Positions 1-8,286 of a stretch of 64,000 nt of DNA are shown here, piece by piece (the first letter of the stretch is position 1; each line of letters starts with the position of its first letter). Under the pieces are notes generated by a model. The model worked only from the letters and a program-made list of their open reading frames with translations, was not told where the DNA came from and did no database searches. The stretch is taken from NCBI RefSeq assembly GCF_001690655.1, contig NZ_LZHQ01000027.1, positions 1-64,000 of the forward strand, read 5' to 3'. Source of the stretch: Gilliamella sp. Occ3-1. Its GTDB lineage: Bacteria > Pseudomonadota > Gammaproteobacteria > Enterobacterales > Orbaceae. The position numbers and the translations under genes are program-made.

Positions 1-387
1 AACCGAATGATTTTGTTGTAGTTGCTGTGCCCACGTTTTACGTGCTTTTGTGGGCACTACAGCTTTTTTATGATTTCTTCCTGAAGCTGGGATTTTAAGC
101 TCAGTTCGGCAAACATCTGTTTAAGCTTACGGTTTTCAGCCTCCAGCTCCTTTAAGCGTTTGATATCCGAAGTTTCCATTCCGCCGTATTTTTCCCGCCA
201 TTTATAGAAAGTTGAATTACCCATGCCATATTTACGACAGAGTTCTTTAACCGGAATACCCGCTTCAGCTTCTTTTAAAATAGCGACGATTTGATGTTCA
301 GTCATTTTTTTCATGTTTAAATCCTCTTTACTTTTATCATAGAGAATTTTCTACTTTTTTGCTGTATTATTTTAGGGGAGAGTTACA
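1..387 (-). mobile_element. IS3-family insertion sequence, 5' part
   Basis: The start of an IS3-family element, cut by the left window edge. It holds orfA and, in the -1 frame, the first codons of orfB, readable as AVVPTKARKTWAQQLQQ, which looks like the usual OrfB start. The A6G run at 63-69 (read on the minus strand) just before the orfA stop is a standard -1 slippage site for making the OrfAB fusion transposase. The outer end is placed near 387, where the minus strand reads TGTAACTCTCCCC, a plausible terminal TG inverted repeat. The other end is not visible, so the boundary is tentative. Confidence 0.7.
57..314 (-). CDS. IS3-family transposase OrfA
   Basis: DNA-binding half of an IS3-family transposase (85 aa). 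The N-terminal half is a helix-turn-helix: residues 5-45 include VKELCRKYGMGNSTFYKWR, the hallmark of IS3 OrfA proteins. The C-terminal half, from about residue 50, is a leucine-zipper-like coiled coil (LKELEAENRKLKQMF) used for oligomerisation. The ORF ends within the A6G slippage site, so part of the ribosomes should shift -1 into orfB, which lies beyond the left edge. Family membership is clear; the subgroup cannot be fixed without the catalytic DDE domain. Confidence 0.9.
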   Translation of the reverse strand: MKKMTEHQIVAILKEAEAGIPVKELCRKYGMGNSTFYKWREKYGGMETSDIKRLKELEAENRKLKQMFAELSLKSQLQEEIIKKL

Positions 388-582
388 GATACAATAAAGT
401 GTCCTGACTTATAATATTTTTAAAAATAATCAATATGTTGTGATGAATATTTTTCTACTTCATTAATGGGTTTTACATAAGTAAGTGTATAAATAAACAT
501 AATATAGATCCTTAATAAATATACAAAAAATAAATTTTTCAAAATGTTAAGCTGTGTTGCTCAACTTAAACCATTTAAATAT

Positions 583-810
583 CTATTTAGCTACCCATTT
601 ACCATCTTCACCTTTGTGATAAACCTTTTCGACAGCAGCCCAAGCTACTTTAAAAGCAATAGTTTCTGGTGCACTATTATCACGCCGTTTATGCGAATCT
701 TGATATTCCTTAATTGCACTATTAAACGCTTCTTTAAAAATATCTTGCGCATGTTCAGGCAAGACATGGCGTACTGAATCAGGTAAATCTGCACGTGTTT
801 TATATGGCAT
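583..810 (-). CDS. chaB: ChaB family protein
   Basis: Small cytoplasmic protein of about 75 aa, the same size as E. coli ChaB (76 aa). The family signature is present: MPYKTRADLPDSVRHVLP at the start, then HAQDIFKEAFNSA and a C-terminal HKVAW-like segment (FKVAWAAVEKVYHKG). ChaB is annotated in E. coli as a regulator of the ChaA cation/proton antiporter, but its biochemical role is poorly known, and no chaA is seen here. I use the ATG at 810 rather than 825: the family begins MPYKT, and a GAGGGG ribosome binding site lies about 7 nt upstream of 810. It stands alone between the IS3 element and the reductase gene. Confidence 0.88.
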   Translation of the reverse strand: MPYKTRADLPDSVRHVLPEHAQDIFKEAFNSAIKEYQDSHKRRDNSAPETIAFKVAWAAVEKVYHKGEDGKWVAK

Positions 811-1088
811 ATCACATCCCCTCATAAATTAATTTTGATGGCTGAAAATTTAAAATGGTAATAGTAAAAATAATACCCCACCTAACCAGGTTTCAGATAT
901 TATTCCGTTTACAAAATATTTGATTTTAAAATCAATAGTTATAACAATATATATTTATTAAATAATTTTATTTAACTTGCAAATTCAACAATAAAAATAT
1001 TTGTATATAAACACCGCTAAATATTTAATAATGCATTTCTATCTAGCATTCTTTTAATTAAGCTAACAACAAAAATTGGACGTAAACG

Positions 1089-2090
1089 TTAAATTCGTTT
1101 GTTTACATCAACAACAAATCGCCCTTTTATTTGCCCTGCAATCATTTTATTTGCCACCTCAACACAATCATTTAGTGTGATTGTATTACTAATATGAGAT
1201 AACACTTTTTCATCCAGATTGTGTGCCAATAAATTCCATGCTGCCACACGTTTATCATAATTTGCCATCACACTATCCACCCCAGCTAACGAAACACCTC
1301 TTAAAATAAACGGCGCGACCGTTGCTGGTAAGTCCATGCCTTGAGCAAGACCACAACACGCCACAATGCCGCCATATTGAGTTTGGGCACAAGCATTTGC
1401 TAAAGTGTGCGAACCAACCGCATCGACAACAGCTGACCACAGTTCTTTTTGTAATGGTTTACCTGTTTCTTTTAAGGTTTGACCATCAATAATATTTACT
1501 GCGCCAAGTTGTCGTAAATAATGATCTTCTTCAATTTTACTCGTTGATACGGTGACTTGATAACCAAGTTTAGTAAGTAATGCAACGGCAATTGAGCCAA
1601 CTCCACCACTAGCACCTGTTACCAAAACCATACCATCTTGTGGTTTTACACCGAAATCAACAATACGTTGGACACAAAGGCCTGCTGTATAACCTGCCGT
1701 ACCAATTGCCATTGCTTGATAATCTGTAAGTTTGTTGGGCAAGGGTATTAGCCAATCAGATTTTAAATAAGCATATTGTGACAAACATCCCCAATGAGTC
1801 TCGCCACACCCCCATCCATTTAATATAACTATATCGCCTTTTTGATAGCGACCACTACGACACTCTAGCACAATACCAACACCATCAATACCTGGTATCA
1901 TTGGCCACTGTCTAACAACAGGACTTTTATTAGTTAAAGCTAGCGCATCTTTATAGTTAATACTTGAATAGGTTATTTGGATTAAGGTATCACCTTCTTG
2001 GGCTAATAACTGCTGTTTACTAATACTCTTTAAGGAGCATGAAAACCCCGTTTTTTCTTCTTTCGATAAAACAATGGCATTAAATGGCAT
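1089..2090 (-). CDS. acuI: AcuI/YhdH-type acrylyl-CoA reductase (quinone oxidoreductase family)
   Basis: Medium-chain dehydrogenase/reductase of 333 aa, close to E. coli YhdH/AcuI (324 aa), which reduces acrylyl-CoA to propionyl-CoA with NADPH. The N-terminal GroES-like domain carries the family segment SSINYKDALALT around residues 42-53 and the MIPGIDGVG motif. The Rossmann domain has VLVTGASGGVGSIAVALL near residues 155-172. There are no zinc ligands, as expected for this subfamily. It is monocistronic and followed by no obvious partner. AcuI protects cells from electrophilic acrylyl-CoA; whether that is its task here is inferred from family membership only. Confidence 0.88.
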   Translation of the reverse strand: MPFNAIVLSKEEKTGFSCSLKSISKQQLLAQEGDTLIQITYSSINYKDALALTNKSPVVRQWPMIPGIDGVGIVLECRSGRYQKGDIVILNGWGCGETHWGCLSQYAYLKSDWLIPLPNKLTDYQAMAIGTAGYTAGLCVQRIVDFGVKPQDGMVLVTGASGGVGSIAVALLTKLGYQVTVSTSKIEEDHYLRQLGAVNIIDGQTLKETGKPLQKELWSAVVDAVGSHTLANACAQTQYGGIVACCGLAQGMDLPATVAPFILRGVSLAGVDSVMANYDKRVAAWNLLAHNLDEKVLSHISNTITLNDCVEVANKMIAGQIKGRFVVDVNKRI

Positions 2091-2214
2091 AGTGTCTCCT
2101 CATCACATATAGTATCGGAACATCTAAATAATATAAGAAACCGCTTAAATATTAGATGTTTTTTAATAATAAAGAACCATTCAAGAAAAAGCAATGTGAT
2201 ATGTTTGGTTGTGA

Positions 2215-2262
2215 GGAATAAATAAAAACTGAGCTGATAATAACAAATTACCATGCTCAGTT
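2215..2262 (-). terminator. rho-independent terminator of sstT
   Basis: On the minus strand a perfect 8-bp stem, AACTGAGC/GCTCAGTT (arms at 2227-2234 and 2255-2262), is followed by a T-rich tail TTTTTATTTATT. It starts about 37 bases after the sstT stop codon. Confidence 0.75.
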
Positions 2263-2298
2263 ATAAATCAGAGTTACCAATTAAATAGGCTTGAATAC

Positions 2299-3555
2299 TT
2301 AATTTTTAATCGTATTATTTTGCTTTTTCTGCGCGGCTGATGAAACCGCACCAATAAACACAACATCACTTGATGAGTTCAATGCGGTTTCAACCGAATC
2401 TTGAATAACGCCAATTGCAATTCCAATCCCAATCACTTTAGCTGAAATTTCGTTTGGTATACCAAACATACTACAAGCGACAGGAATAAGCAGTAACGAT
2501 CCACCCGCAATCCCTGATGCCCCACAAGCACATACTGAAGTTACAATACAAAGTAATACCGCAGAATAGATATCAACATGTATACCAGCACTAGCTGGCA
2601 TTGAGTTGACGGTGGCTAGAGTTAAAACTGTTATAGTAACGGCAGCTCCTGACATATTAATTGCAGCGCCTAACGGTACTGCAACCGAATAAGTATCTTC
2701 ATCCATTTTATATTTTTTACAGATCTCCATATTAACGGGAATATTTGCTGCTGAACTTCGGGTAAAGAAGGCTGGGATTGCACTCTCTTTTAAAGAGGTA
2801 AATACTAATGGATAAGGGTTTTTGTGCATAACTAAATAAGCTAATAATGGATTAATCACCAATGCAACAAACAGCATACAAGAAACTAACACAACCAATA
2901 GATGTGCATATTTCAGTAATTCACCAAAACCTGTTTCAGCTAGCGTTGAGGCCACTAATCCAAATACCCCTAAAGGAGCAAAGCGGATAATAATTCTTAC
3001 AATAAAAGAAATAGCATAAGACAGATCATTCATCATGGTTTTAGTACTTTGGCTTGAGTGTCTTAATGCCAAGCCGATACCAACACCCCAAATGATAAGA
3101 CCAATATAATTTGCATTAATTAGTGCATTTATGGGATTATCGATCATTTTTTCTAGCAAGGTTTTTAAAACAGCAGCAATACCGTTAGGTGGTGTAAGTT
3201 CAAGGTTATTTAACGTATCACCAAATGAAATCTGCGATGGAAATAAAAAACTAGTAATGGTTGCTATTAAAGCAGCTAAGATCATACCGACAAAATAAAG
3301 AGCAATTAATGGTCTCATATTGGCTTGTTTGCCATGTTGATGATTTGATATTGATGCAATTACCAAAATGAGCACTAGTATAGGAGCAACCGATTTTAAA
3401 GCATTAATAAATAGCCCACCTATAAGTGACATCGCTAATGCGGTATCTTTCGACACCGCAGCGAGAATAATACCAAATATTAAACCCAACAAAATCTGCG
3501 GTATCAGCCCTATTTTAAAATAAAAACGAACCAAAGGATTGGATGAGTGCGTCAT
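2299..3555 (-). CDS. sstT: Sodium:serine/threonine symporter SstT
   Basis: Inner-membrane Na+-coupled serine/threonine importer of the dicarboxylate/amino acid:cation symporter family (418 aa; E. coli SstT 414 aa). The chain is hydrophobic throughout, with eight or more membrane segments. Conserved family segments are seen: [12 protein letters not shown] around 265-276 (serine-rich re-entrant loop), [14 protein letters not shown] around 292-305, and [19 protein letters not shown] near 342-360, which form the substrate and sodium site. The start follows a GGAAAG-like ribosome site. It has its own terminator, so it is monocistronic. Confidence 0.95.
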   Translation of the reverse strand: MTHSSNPLVRFYFKIGLIPQILLGLIFGIILAAVSKDTALAMSLIGGLFINALKSVAPILVLILVIASISNHQHGKQANMRPLIALYFVGMILAALIATITSFLFPSQISFGDTLNNLELTPPNGIAAVLKTLLEKMIDNPINALINANYIGLIIWGVGIGLALRHSSQSTKTMMNDLSYAISFIVRIIIRFAPLGVFGLVASTLAETGFGELLKYAHLLVVLVSCMLFVALVINPLLAYLVMHKNPYPLVFTSLKESAIPAFFTRSSAANIPVNMEICKKYKMDEDTYSVAVPLGAAINMSGAAVTITVLTLATVNSMPASAGIHVDIYSAVLLCIVTSVCACGASGIAGGSLLLIPVACSMFGIPNEISAKVIGIGIAIGVIQDSVETALNSSSDVVFIGAVSSAAQKKQNNTIKN

Positions 3556-3963
3556 ACTACTTTCCTGTTTATTTAAGACAAGCTCAAAACCTTACCATAT
3601 TTAAGCAATAAATTTATATAAAAAAAACATCACAATAAACTTTTTTTATATATTACTTTAATTAATCACTAAGTTTAATTATTAATTGAAAATCAAGTTA
3701 AGCTTAAAATCATCGCTTTTGGAAAAAATCATAGAAAAGCCGTAGCATAACTCAGGCACGAAAAACGTGAGAAAAGATGACAAATCATTCAATTTATCTC
3801 AATTACTATTAGTGATCTATAAATAAAATTGTATATTTGCTTATTTTTGAATTAAAACTAATTAGATAAAAAATGGACAAAAAACTAGGTAAATAGCAAC
3901 AGTGCTAGCCAAAAGTATAGCTACAAGGAAATTACTCACTCATTCAAATTTAGACAGTCATAA
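3556..3963. other. intergenic stretch without recognisable gene
   Basis: About 400 AT-rich bases between the sstT start and the IS256 remnant. They must hold the sstT promoter next to 3555. I see no open frame with coding character, no RNA gene and no clear repeat. Part of it may be eroded transposon sequence, since the transposase remnant begins directly after it. Confidence 0.5.
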
Positions 3964-4266
3964 CCTAAAAACAAGGAAAATCTCAATACATTATTTGCGT
4001 ATCTTTAGAAGATTCGCAAAGCAGTTTATGTCACCAATGTGATAGAATCTTTAAATAGTGTTGTTACTATCCCATCAAGAAACGTAAGATTTTCCCAACC
4101 AATAACTCAGTTTAAAAAATCGTTTATTTATAACAATCCAACTCACTTCAGAAAAATGGACTATGCTTATTCAAAACTAAAAAAGTGCAATAGGTCGCTT
4201 AGTGTAAAATTTGGTGACAGAATCAACCGTCACCTTTTGATGGCAAATACACAAAATTTAGAATGA
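3964..4266 (+). pseudogene. IS256-family transposase remnant (C-terminal part)
   Basis: Degraded C-terminal end of a mutator/IS256-type transposase. In one frame the translation reads LFAYL-stop-KIRKAVYVTNVIESLNSVV, which corresponds to the family hallmark FFxYPxEIRKAIYTTNAIESLNS. It continues to a C-terminal segment, SLSVKFGDRINRHLL, that matches the family's QLAIxFGDRL end. There is a TAG at about 4006-4008, another stop just upstream, and no catalytic N-terminal two thirds. It cannot be active. It lies directly against the truncated left end of the Tad propeller array, so this element, or recombination at it, probably removed the rest of the array. Confidence 0.8.
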
Positions 4267-4274
4267 GGTCTATC

Positions 4275-4390
4275 ATTATGACGATTTTATTTTAGATAGT
4301 TTGGGATCTTAAATCCGTATAACATGAAAATAACAAACATATCCAAATAGCCAACATAATAATATCATTCACTAATTCTTGACTAATCAT
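4275..4390 (-). pseudogene. tadV fragment (copy A), 5' end only
   Basis: The minus-strand sequence from the ATG at 4390 matches the start of intact tadV (7843-8286), including the CYTDLRS segment. It then has a TAA where tadV reads TIS, and similarity stops at about 4271-4275, where the IS256 remnant begins. It keeps the overlapping TAATG junction with the upstream propeller gene. It cannot encode a peptidase because the second catalytic aspartate region is missing. Confidence 0.85.
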
Positions 4391-5649
4391 TATTGTCCTT
4401 GCCCCGGAATATAATCTGGACCATAAACCCTTTTCATTGCATCAACAACAAAATCAAGCTCTTTTCCCGGCCAATTTACATTTTCGCAGCTTTGTTGTGA
4501 AAATTTATGCCCAGCTCCGTATCCAACACCATAGGCTTTTCCCTCATCATTCCAATATATAAAATGCTCTTTACCACCATCAATTTTAGTCAAATTTCCA
4601 TGATAGGTTCTTTCCGTTGGACTATTTCCATATATTTGTTTAAAATCAGATCCTTCTGTTGCCCCCCATGTCAATAATCTTTTATCTTTATCAATAGCAA
4701 CACACCCATTATATCGACAATAAAGCGTATCTATGTTTGATTGGATGTGCGTAGGTGTTATCACATTTTTTCCAGGCTCCATACCAATCCCTATATAACT
4801 TCCAGCCCCCATACCATAAACATTACCTGACGAGGTTAAAAACGCGGTGAAACGATTGCCCCCAGTGATATGCACTATTTCCTTGCCACTAACGCCAGAG
4901 GGGAGATTTGTAATTTGTATTGGCCTGGTCTGATATACATGAGCAGCAGGATTGTAAAAACCAAATGCATTATCTTCGTCATCACCCCATCCAAAAATTT
5001 CACCAGCATCATTAATGGCATATCCACCTTCGTAAGCCGCGCCAAGTAATACCACTGGTCTATTGTTAAAATATTCTCGAGGAATCTGATAGAGATCATT
5101 CTTCGCTTCCAGTTCTCCGTTCGCCGTTTGACCAAATATACCATACCCCCAAGTATAAACATCACCGCTTTTGGTTAAAGCATAAGATGTATACTCTCCT
5201 GTACCTATCATAACAACATTTTCATTTTCTAAAACTAATACAGGCACGCTTGGATAAGATTTCGCATTACCATTACCAGATGCCTCATGATATCCATTTT
5301 GTCCCCAGCCCCAGACATTACCTTTTTCATCTAATGCAATAACATGATATATCCCTGCAGCTAATTGTGTAATAGTGATCCCGTTATTAGCAAAAAACTC
5401 TATTCTAGCAGGTGGATGATATACGCCATCATGCGGTACTCCATTACCCTGCTGCCCTGAATTTCTAAACCCCCAAACCCAAACATCACCGTTTTCTATT
5501 GTTATACCCGTATCAACGAAGTGAGTTTTTGAAATAATACTTATTGCTGACTTTGATTTTGATGTTAAAATTACAGCATCTGTATCTGCTTTCACTAATA
5601 ATGAAAAAAACATACAGGATATGAATAATACTACTTTTTTTAATTTCAT
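4390..5649 (-). CDS. secreted RCC1-like beta-propeller, Tad-linked (copy A)
   Basis: 419-aa protein with a signal peptide (MKLKKVVLFISCMFFSLLVKA, cleavage probably after about residue 21). The mature part has seven repeats about 50 residues apart of the RCC1 blade type: GDVWVWGFRNSGQQGNG near 54-70, then GNVWGWG (110), GDVYTWG (162), GEIFGWG (216), GNVYGMG (275), RLLTWG (324) and GKAYGVG (370). Seven such motifs predict a complete seven-bladed propeller. A close cysteine pair (C311, C316) may form a disulfide in the periplasm or outside. It sits at the distal end of the tad operon, starts after an AGGAG site, and ends overlapping the tadV fragment. RCC1 propellers are protein- or ligand-binding modules; a role as a pilus-linked adhesin or assembly factor is inference. 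About as similar to copy C as to any known family. Confidence 0.85.
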   Translation of the reverse strand: MKLKKVVLFISCMFFSLLVKADTDAVILTSKSKSAISIISKTHFVDTGITIENGDVWVWGFRNSGQQGNGVPHDGVYHPPARIEFFANNGITITQLAAGIYHVIALDEKGNVWGWGQNGYHEASGNGNAKSYPSVPVLVLENENVVMIGTGEYTSYALTKSGDVYTWGYGIFGQTANGELEAKNDLYQIPREYFNNRPVVLLGAAYEGGYAINDAGEIFGWGDDEDNAFGFYNPAAHVYQTRPIQITNLPSGVSGKEIVHITGGNRFTAFLTSSGNVYGMGAGSYIGIGMEPGKNVITPTHIQSNIDTLYCRYNGCVAIDKDKRLLTWGATEGSDFKQIYGNSPTERTYHGNLTKIDGGKEHFIYWNDEGKAYGVGYGAGHKFSQQSCENVNWPGKELDFVVDAMKRVYGPDYIPGQGQ

Positions 5650-5669
5650 TTATTGTAACTCCTATTCAG

Positions 5670-5850
5670 TTATTCCTTATATTTACTTTTATTAATAAAT
5701 TTGCCATCTCTGTCTGGATAATTTTTGTCAAAGCATCATATAATGTTTGATATTCTTGAACCTTAGATAAATTACCTCTCATTTTCTCGACAAACCATTT
5801 TCCATACCCTGTTTTATATTCATATCGTCTGCCTTGAAATTAGCTACATT
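5670..5850 (-). pseudogene. tadG 3'-end fragment (copy A)
   Basis: The sequence upstream of propeller A is nearly the same as the last 60 codons or so of tadG (9568-9745): it encodes the end KFINK and the segment DYQTLYDAL, with a stop at 5670-5672. No start codon or von Willebrand domain comes with it. It is a leftover of the tandem duplication and probably serves only as leader sequence before the propeller gene. Confidence 0.8.
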
Positions 5851-5888
5851 TGGTACAATGTTTTACATGTTAGTTAACTATTACCATA

Positions 5889-6332
5889 CTAAAATAGTGT
5901 ATTGATGTTAAAAAATAGGCTACCACTAATTACAAGACAATAAGGTAATGTGATACTACTTTTATCAATTTTTTTAAGTGTTTATATATAATTGCTATGA
6001 TTGCCATTGGTAAACCAAAAAATGTAATCACAACCAAGAAAAACAGAACGCGATCTGTTGGAATGGATATCAAAAGTACAGCAATTAATTTTATATACCC
6101 AACTATAATCGCCAATAAAAGAGAAACAGCCCACAGATTAGAAATATAGCTAATGCACCATAATTTGGCTGCTCTCTATCAAAAATAAAATTTAATATAG
6201 TCAAAACGAATATTATTATGGCGATCTTATTTTAGATAGTTTTAGGATCTTAAATCCGTATAACATGAAAATAACAAAACATATCTAAATAGATAACATA
6301 ATAATATTATTCACTAATTCTTAACTAATCAT
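5889..6332 (-). pseudogene. tadV prepilin peptidase pseudogene (copy B)
   Basis: Full-length relative of intact tadV, aligned from the ATG at 6332 to the end near 5889. It is broken by a TAA directly after the CYTDLRS motif and by later frame changes. A 61-codon piece (5930-6115) is still open and matches the IPTDRVL and LPMAIIAIIYK region. The first catalytic aspartate codon survives, but the GAGD motif region is altered. No functional peptidase can be made. Confidence 0.88.
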
Positions 6333-7612
6333 TACTGTCCTTGGCCTGGAATATGTTTATTACCATAAACCCCTTTCATTGCATCAACAACAAATTTAAG
6401 CTCTTTCCCTGGCCAATTTACATTTTCATTGGTTTGTTGTGAAAATTTATGCCCAGATCCGTATCCAACACCATAGGCTTTCCCCTTATCATTCCAATAT
6501 ATTATATGCTCTTTACCTATATCAATTTTAGTCAAATTACCATAGTAATTTCTTTTCGTTGGAGTACGTCCATATAGTTGTCTAAAAGCAGATCCTTCTG
6601 TTGCCCCCCATGTCCATAATCCATTCTTTTTATCAATAGCAACACACCCTACATATCGACAAGAAAGCATCTTTATATTTCGTATGATAAGCATAGGTGT
6701 TGTCACCTTTATTTGAGGCCCCATATTAAGCCCTAAATAATTTCCTGCCCCCATACCATAAACATCACCTGACGAGGTTAAAAACGCGGTGAAACGATCG
6801 CCCCCAGTGATATGCACTATTTTCTTGCCATTAACGTCAGGGGGTAGATTTGTAATTTTTTTTGGTGTGGTTCGATATACATGAGCAGCTGGATTGTAAA
6901 AACCAAATGCATTATCTTCATCATCACCCCATCCAAAAACTTCACCAGCATTATTAATGGCATATCCACTTTCGTAACCACCGCCAATAGATACCACCGG
7001 TCTATTATTAAAATATTGTCGAGGGATCTTATAAACATCATTAACCACCTTCCTTTTTCCGTTCCCCATTTGACCATATACACCATGCCCCCAAGTATAA
7101 ACATCGCCGCTTTTGGTTAAAGCATAAGATGAATATAGTCCTGCACTAATCATAACAACATTTTTTTTCTTTAAAGTTAAAAAAGGCCAGCATTGATAGC
7201 CCGCCGCATTACCATTACCAGATGCCTCATGATATCCATTTTGTCCCCAGCCCCAGACATTACCTTTTTCATCTAATGCAATAATGTGATATAACCCTGC
7301 AGCTAATTGTGTAACATTTAGATCTCTATCAGCAAAAAACTCCACCCTAGCAGGTCTGCTAAATCCGCTACTAGCATGGCATATTCCATTACCTTGCAGC
7401 CCTGTATTTCTAAACCCCCAAACCCAAACATCACCGTTTTCTAACGTTAAACCCGTATCAACTAAGTTGCTAGTTAAGGAAATACCTATTGCTGACTTTG
7501 ATTTTAAATTTGCTAACTTTGTTGTTGGTAAATTTACTGCATCTGTACCTGCTTTCACTAATAATGGAAAAAATAAACAGGATATGAATAATGCGGCTTT
7601 TTTTAATTTCAT
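6332..7612 (-). CDS. secreted RCC1-like beta-propeller, Tad-linked (copy B)
   Basis: 426-aa paralogue of copies A and C and the most diverged of the three. It has a signal peptide (hydrophobic residues 5-20, ending LLVKAG) and the same seven WG-type blade motifs, for instance GDVWVWGFRNTGLQGNG, GNVWGWGQNGYHEASGNG, GDVYTWGHG and GEVFGWGDDEDNAFG. The cysteine pair CRYVGC is kept; extra cysteines occur in loop segments (ICHASS, YQCWPF). Differences cluster in loops between blades, while the blade cores and the C-terminal IPGQGQ end are nearly fixed. Its ribosome site has changed to GGGGGG in place of AGGAG. The frame is fully open although the tadV copy behind it is dead, so the propeller is probably still under selection. 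Function unknown. Confidence 0.85.
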   Translation of the reverse strand: MKLKKAALFISCLFFPLLVKAGTDAVNLPTTKLANLKSKSAIGISLTSNLVDTGLTLENGDVWVWGFRNTGLQGNGICHASSGFSRPARVEFFADRDLNVTQLAAGLYHIIALDEKGNVWGWGQNGYHEASGNGNAAGYQCWPFLTLKKKNVVMISAGLYSSYALTKSGDVYTWGHGVYGQMGNGKRKVVNDVYKIPRQYFNNRPVVSIGGGYESGYAINNAGEVFGWGDDEDNAFGFYNPAAHVYRTTPKKITNLPPDVNGKKIVHITGGDRFTAFLTSSGDVYGMGAGNYLGLNMGPQIKVTTPMLIIRNIKMLSCRYVGCVAIDKKNGLWTWGATEGSAFRQLYGRTPTKRNYYGNLTKIDIGKEHIIYWNDKGKAYGVGYGSGHKFSQQTNENVNWPGKELKFVVDAMKGVYGNKHIPGQGQ

Positions 7613-7633
7613 TAAGTGTACCCCCCTAGTTGT

Positions 7634-7820
7634 TTATTCCTTATACTTTCTTTTATTAATAAATTCACCCGCTTCTATCTGAGTGATTCCTATCAAAGCA
7701 TCATATAATGTTTGATAATCTTGAACTTTAGGTAAATTACCTTTCATTTTTTCGATAAACCACTTTCCATACGCTGTTCTATATTCAGCTGTCGTTACTC
7801 TTGGACAAATTTTACATATC
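7634..7820 (-). pseudogene. tadG 3'-end fragment (copy B)
   Basis: Minus-strand translation gives AEYRTAYGKWFIEKMKGN followed by DYQTLYDAL and EFINK, clearly the end of TadG (DEYKKVYGKWFTNCMKGN, DYQTLYDAL, KFINK). It stops at 7634-7636. Only about 60 codons are present. It marks the left joint of duplication unit B and abuts the end of the intact tadV. Confidence 0.82.
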
Positions 7821-7842
7821 CGTTAGCTATTACAATACAACG

Positions 7843-8286
7843 CTAAAATAGTGTGATAGACGTTAAAAAATAACTACCACTAATTGCAAGACCATAAGGT
7901 AACGTGATACCACTTTCGATCTTTTTTAAGTATTTATATATAATTGCTATGATTGCCATCGGTAAACCACAAAATGTAATCACAACCAAGAAAGACAGAA
8001 CGCGATCTGTTGGAATGGATATCAAAAGTACAACAATTAATTTTATATCCCCAGCACCAACTAATCGGCAATAAAAAAGAAACAGGCCACAGATTAGAAA
8101 TATAGCTGATGCGCCATAATTTAGCTGTCCTTTACCAAAAATAGAATTTAACATAATCAAAACGAATATTATTATGACGATTTTATTTGAGATAGTTCGG
8201 GATCTTAAATCCGTATAACACGAAAATAACAGACATATCCAAATAGCCAACATAATAATATCATTCACTAATTCTTGACTAATCAT
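7843..8286 (-). CDS. tadV: Tad prepilin peptidase TadV/CpaA
   Basis: Short A24-type (type IV) prepilin peptidase of 147 aa, typical for TadV/CpaA, which lack the methylase part of PilD. It is an inner-membrane aspartic protease that cleaves the leader of the Flp pilin and of the pseudopilins TadE and TadF. Both catalytic aspartates are visible: one in CYTDLRSRTISN (about residue 26) and one in the GAGDIKL motif (about residue 79). A late PYGLAIS segment is also conserved. Its ATG overlaps the stop of propeller C (TAATG), implying translational coupling. It is the only intact copy of three and so presumably the sole processing enzyme of this locus. Confidence 0.92.
   Translation of the reverse strand: MISQELVNDIIMLAIWICLLFSCYTDLRSRTISNKIVIIIFVLIMLNSIFGKGQLNYGASAIFLICGLFLFYCRLVGAGDIKLIVVLLISIPTDRVLSFLVVITFCGLPMAIIAIIYKYLKKIESGITLPYGLAISGSYFLTSITLF

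Noticed and set aside
544..777. Plus-strand frame of 77 codons
   Set aside because: It lies antisense to chaB, which has a family match and a ribosome site; the frame has no such support.
4875..5165. 96-codon frame inside propeller A, with similar frames in copies B and C (6817-7104, 8771-9067)
   Set aside because: They are out-of-frame shadows within the propeller genes; they recur only because the genes are paralogous.
5930..6115. 61-codon frame taken as a separate small membrane protein
   Set aside because: It is the surviving middle piece of the broken tadV copy B.
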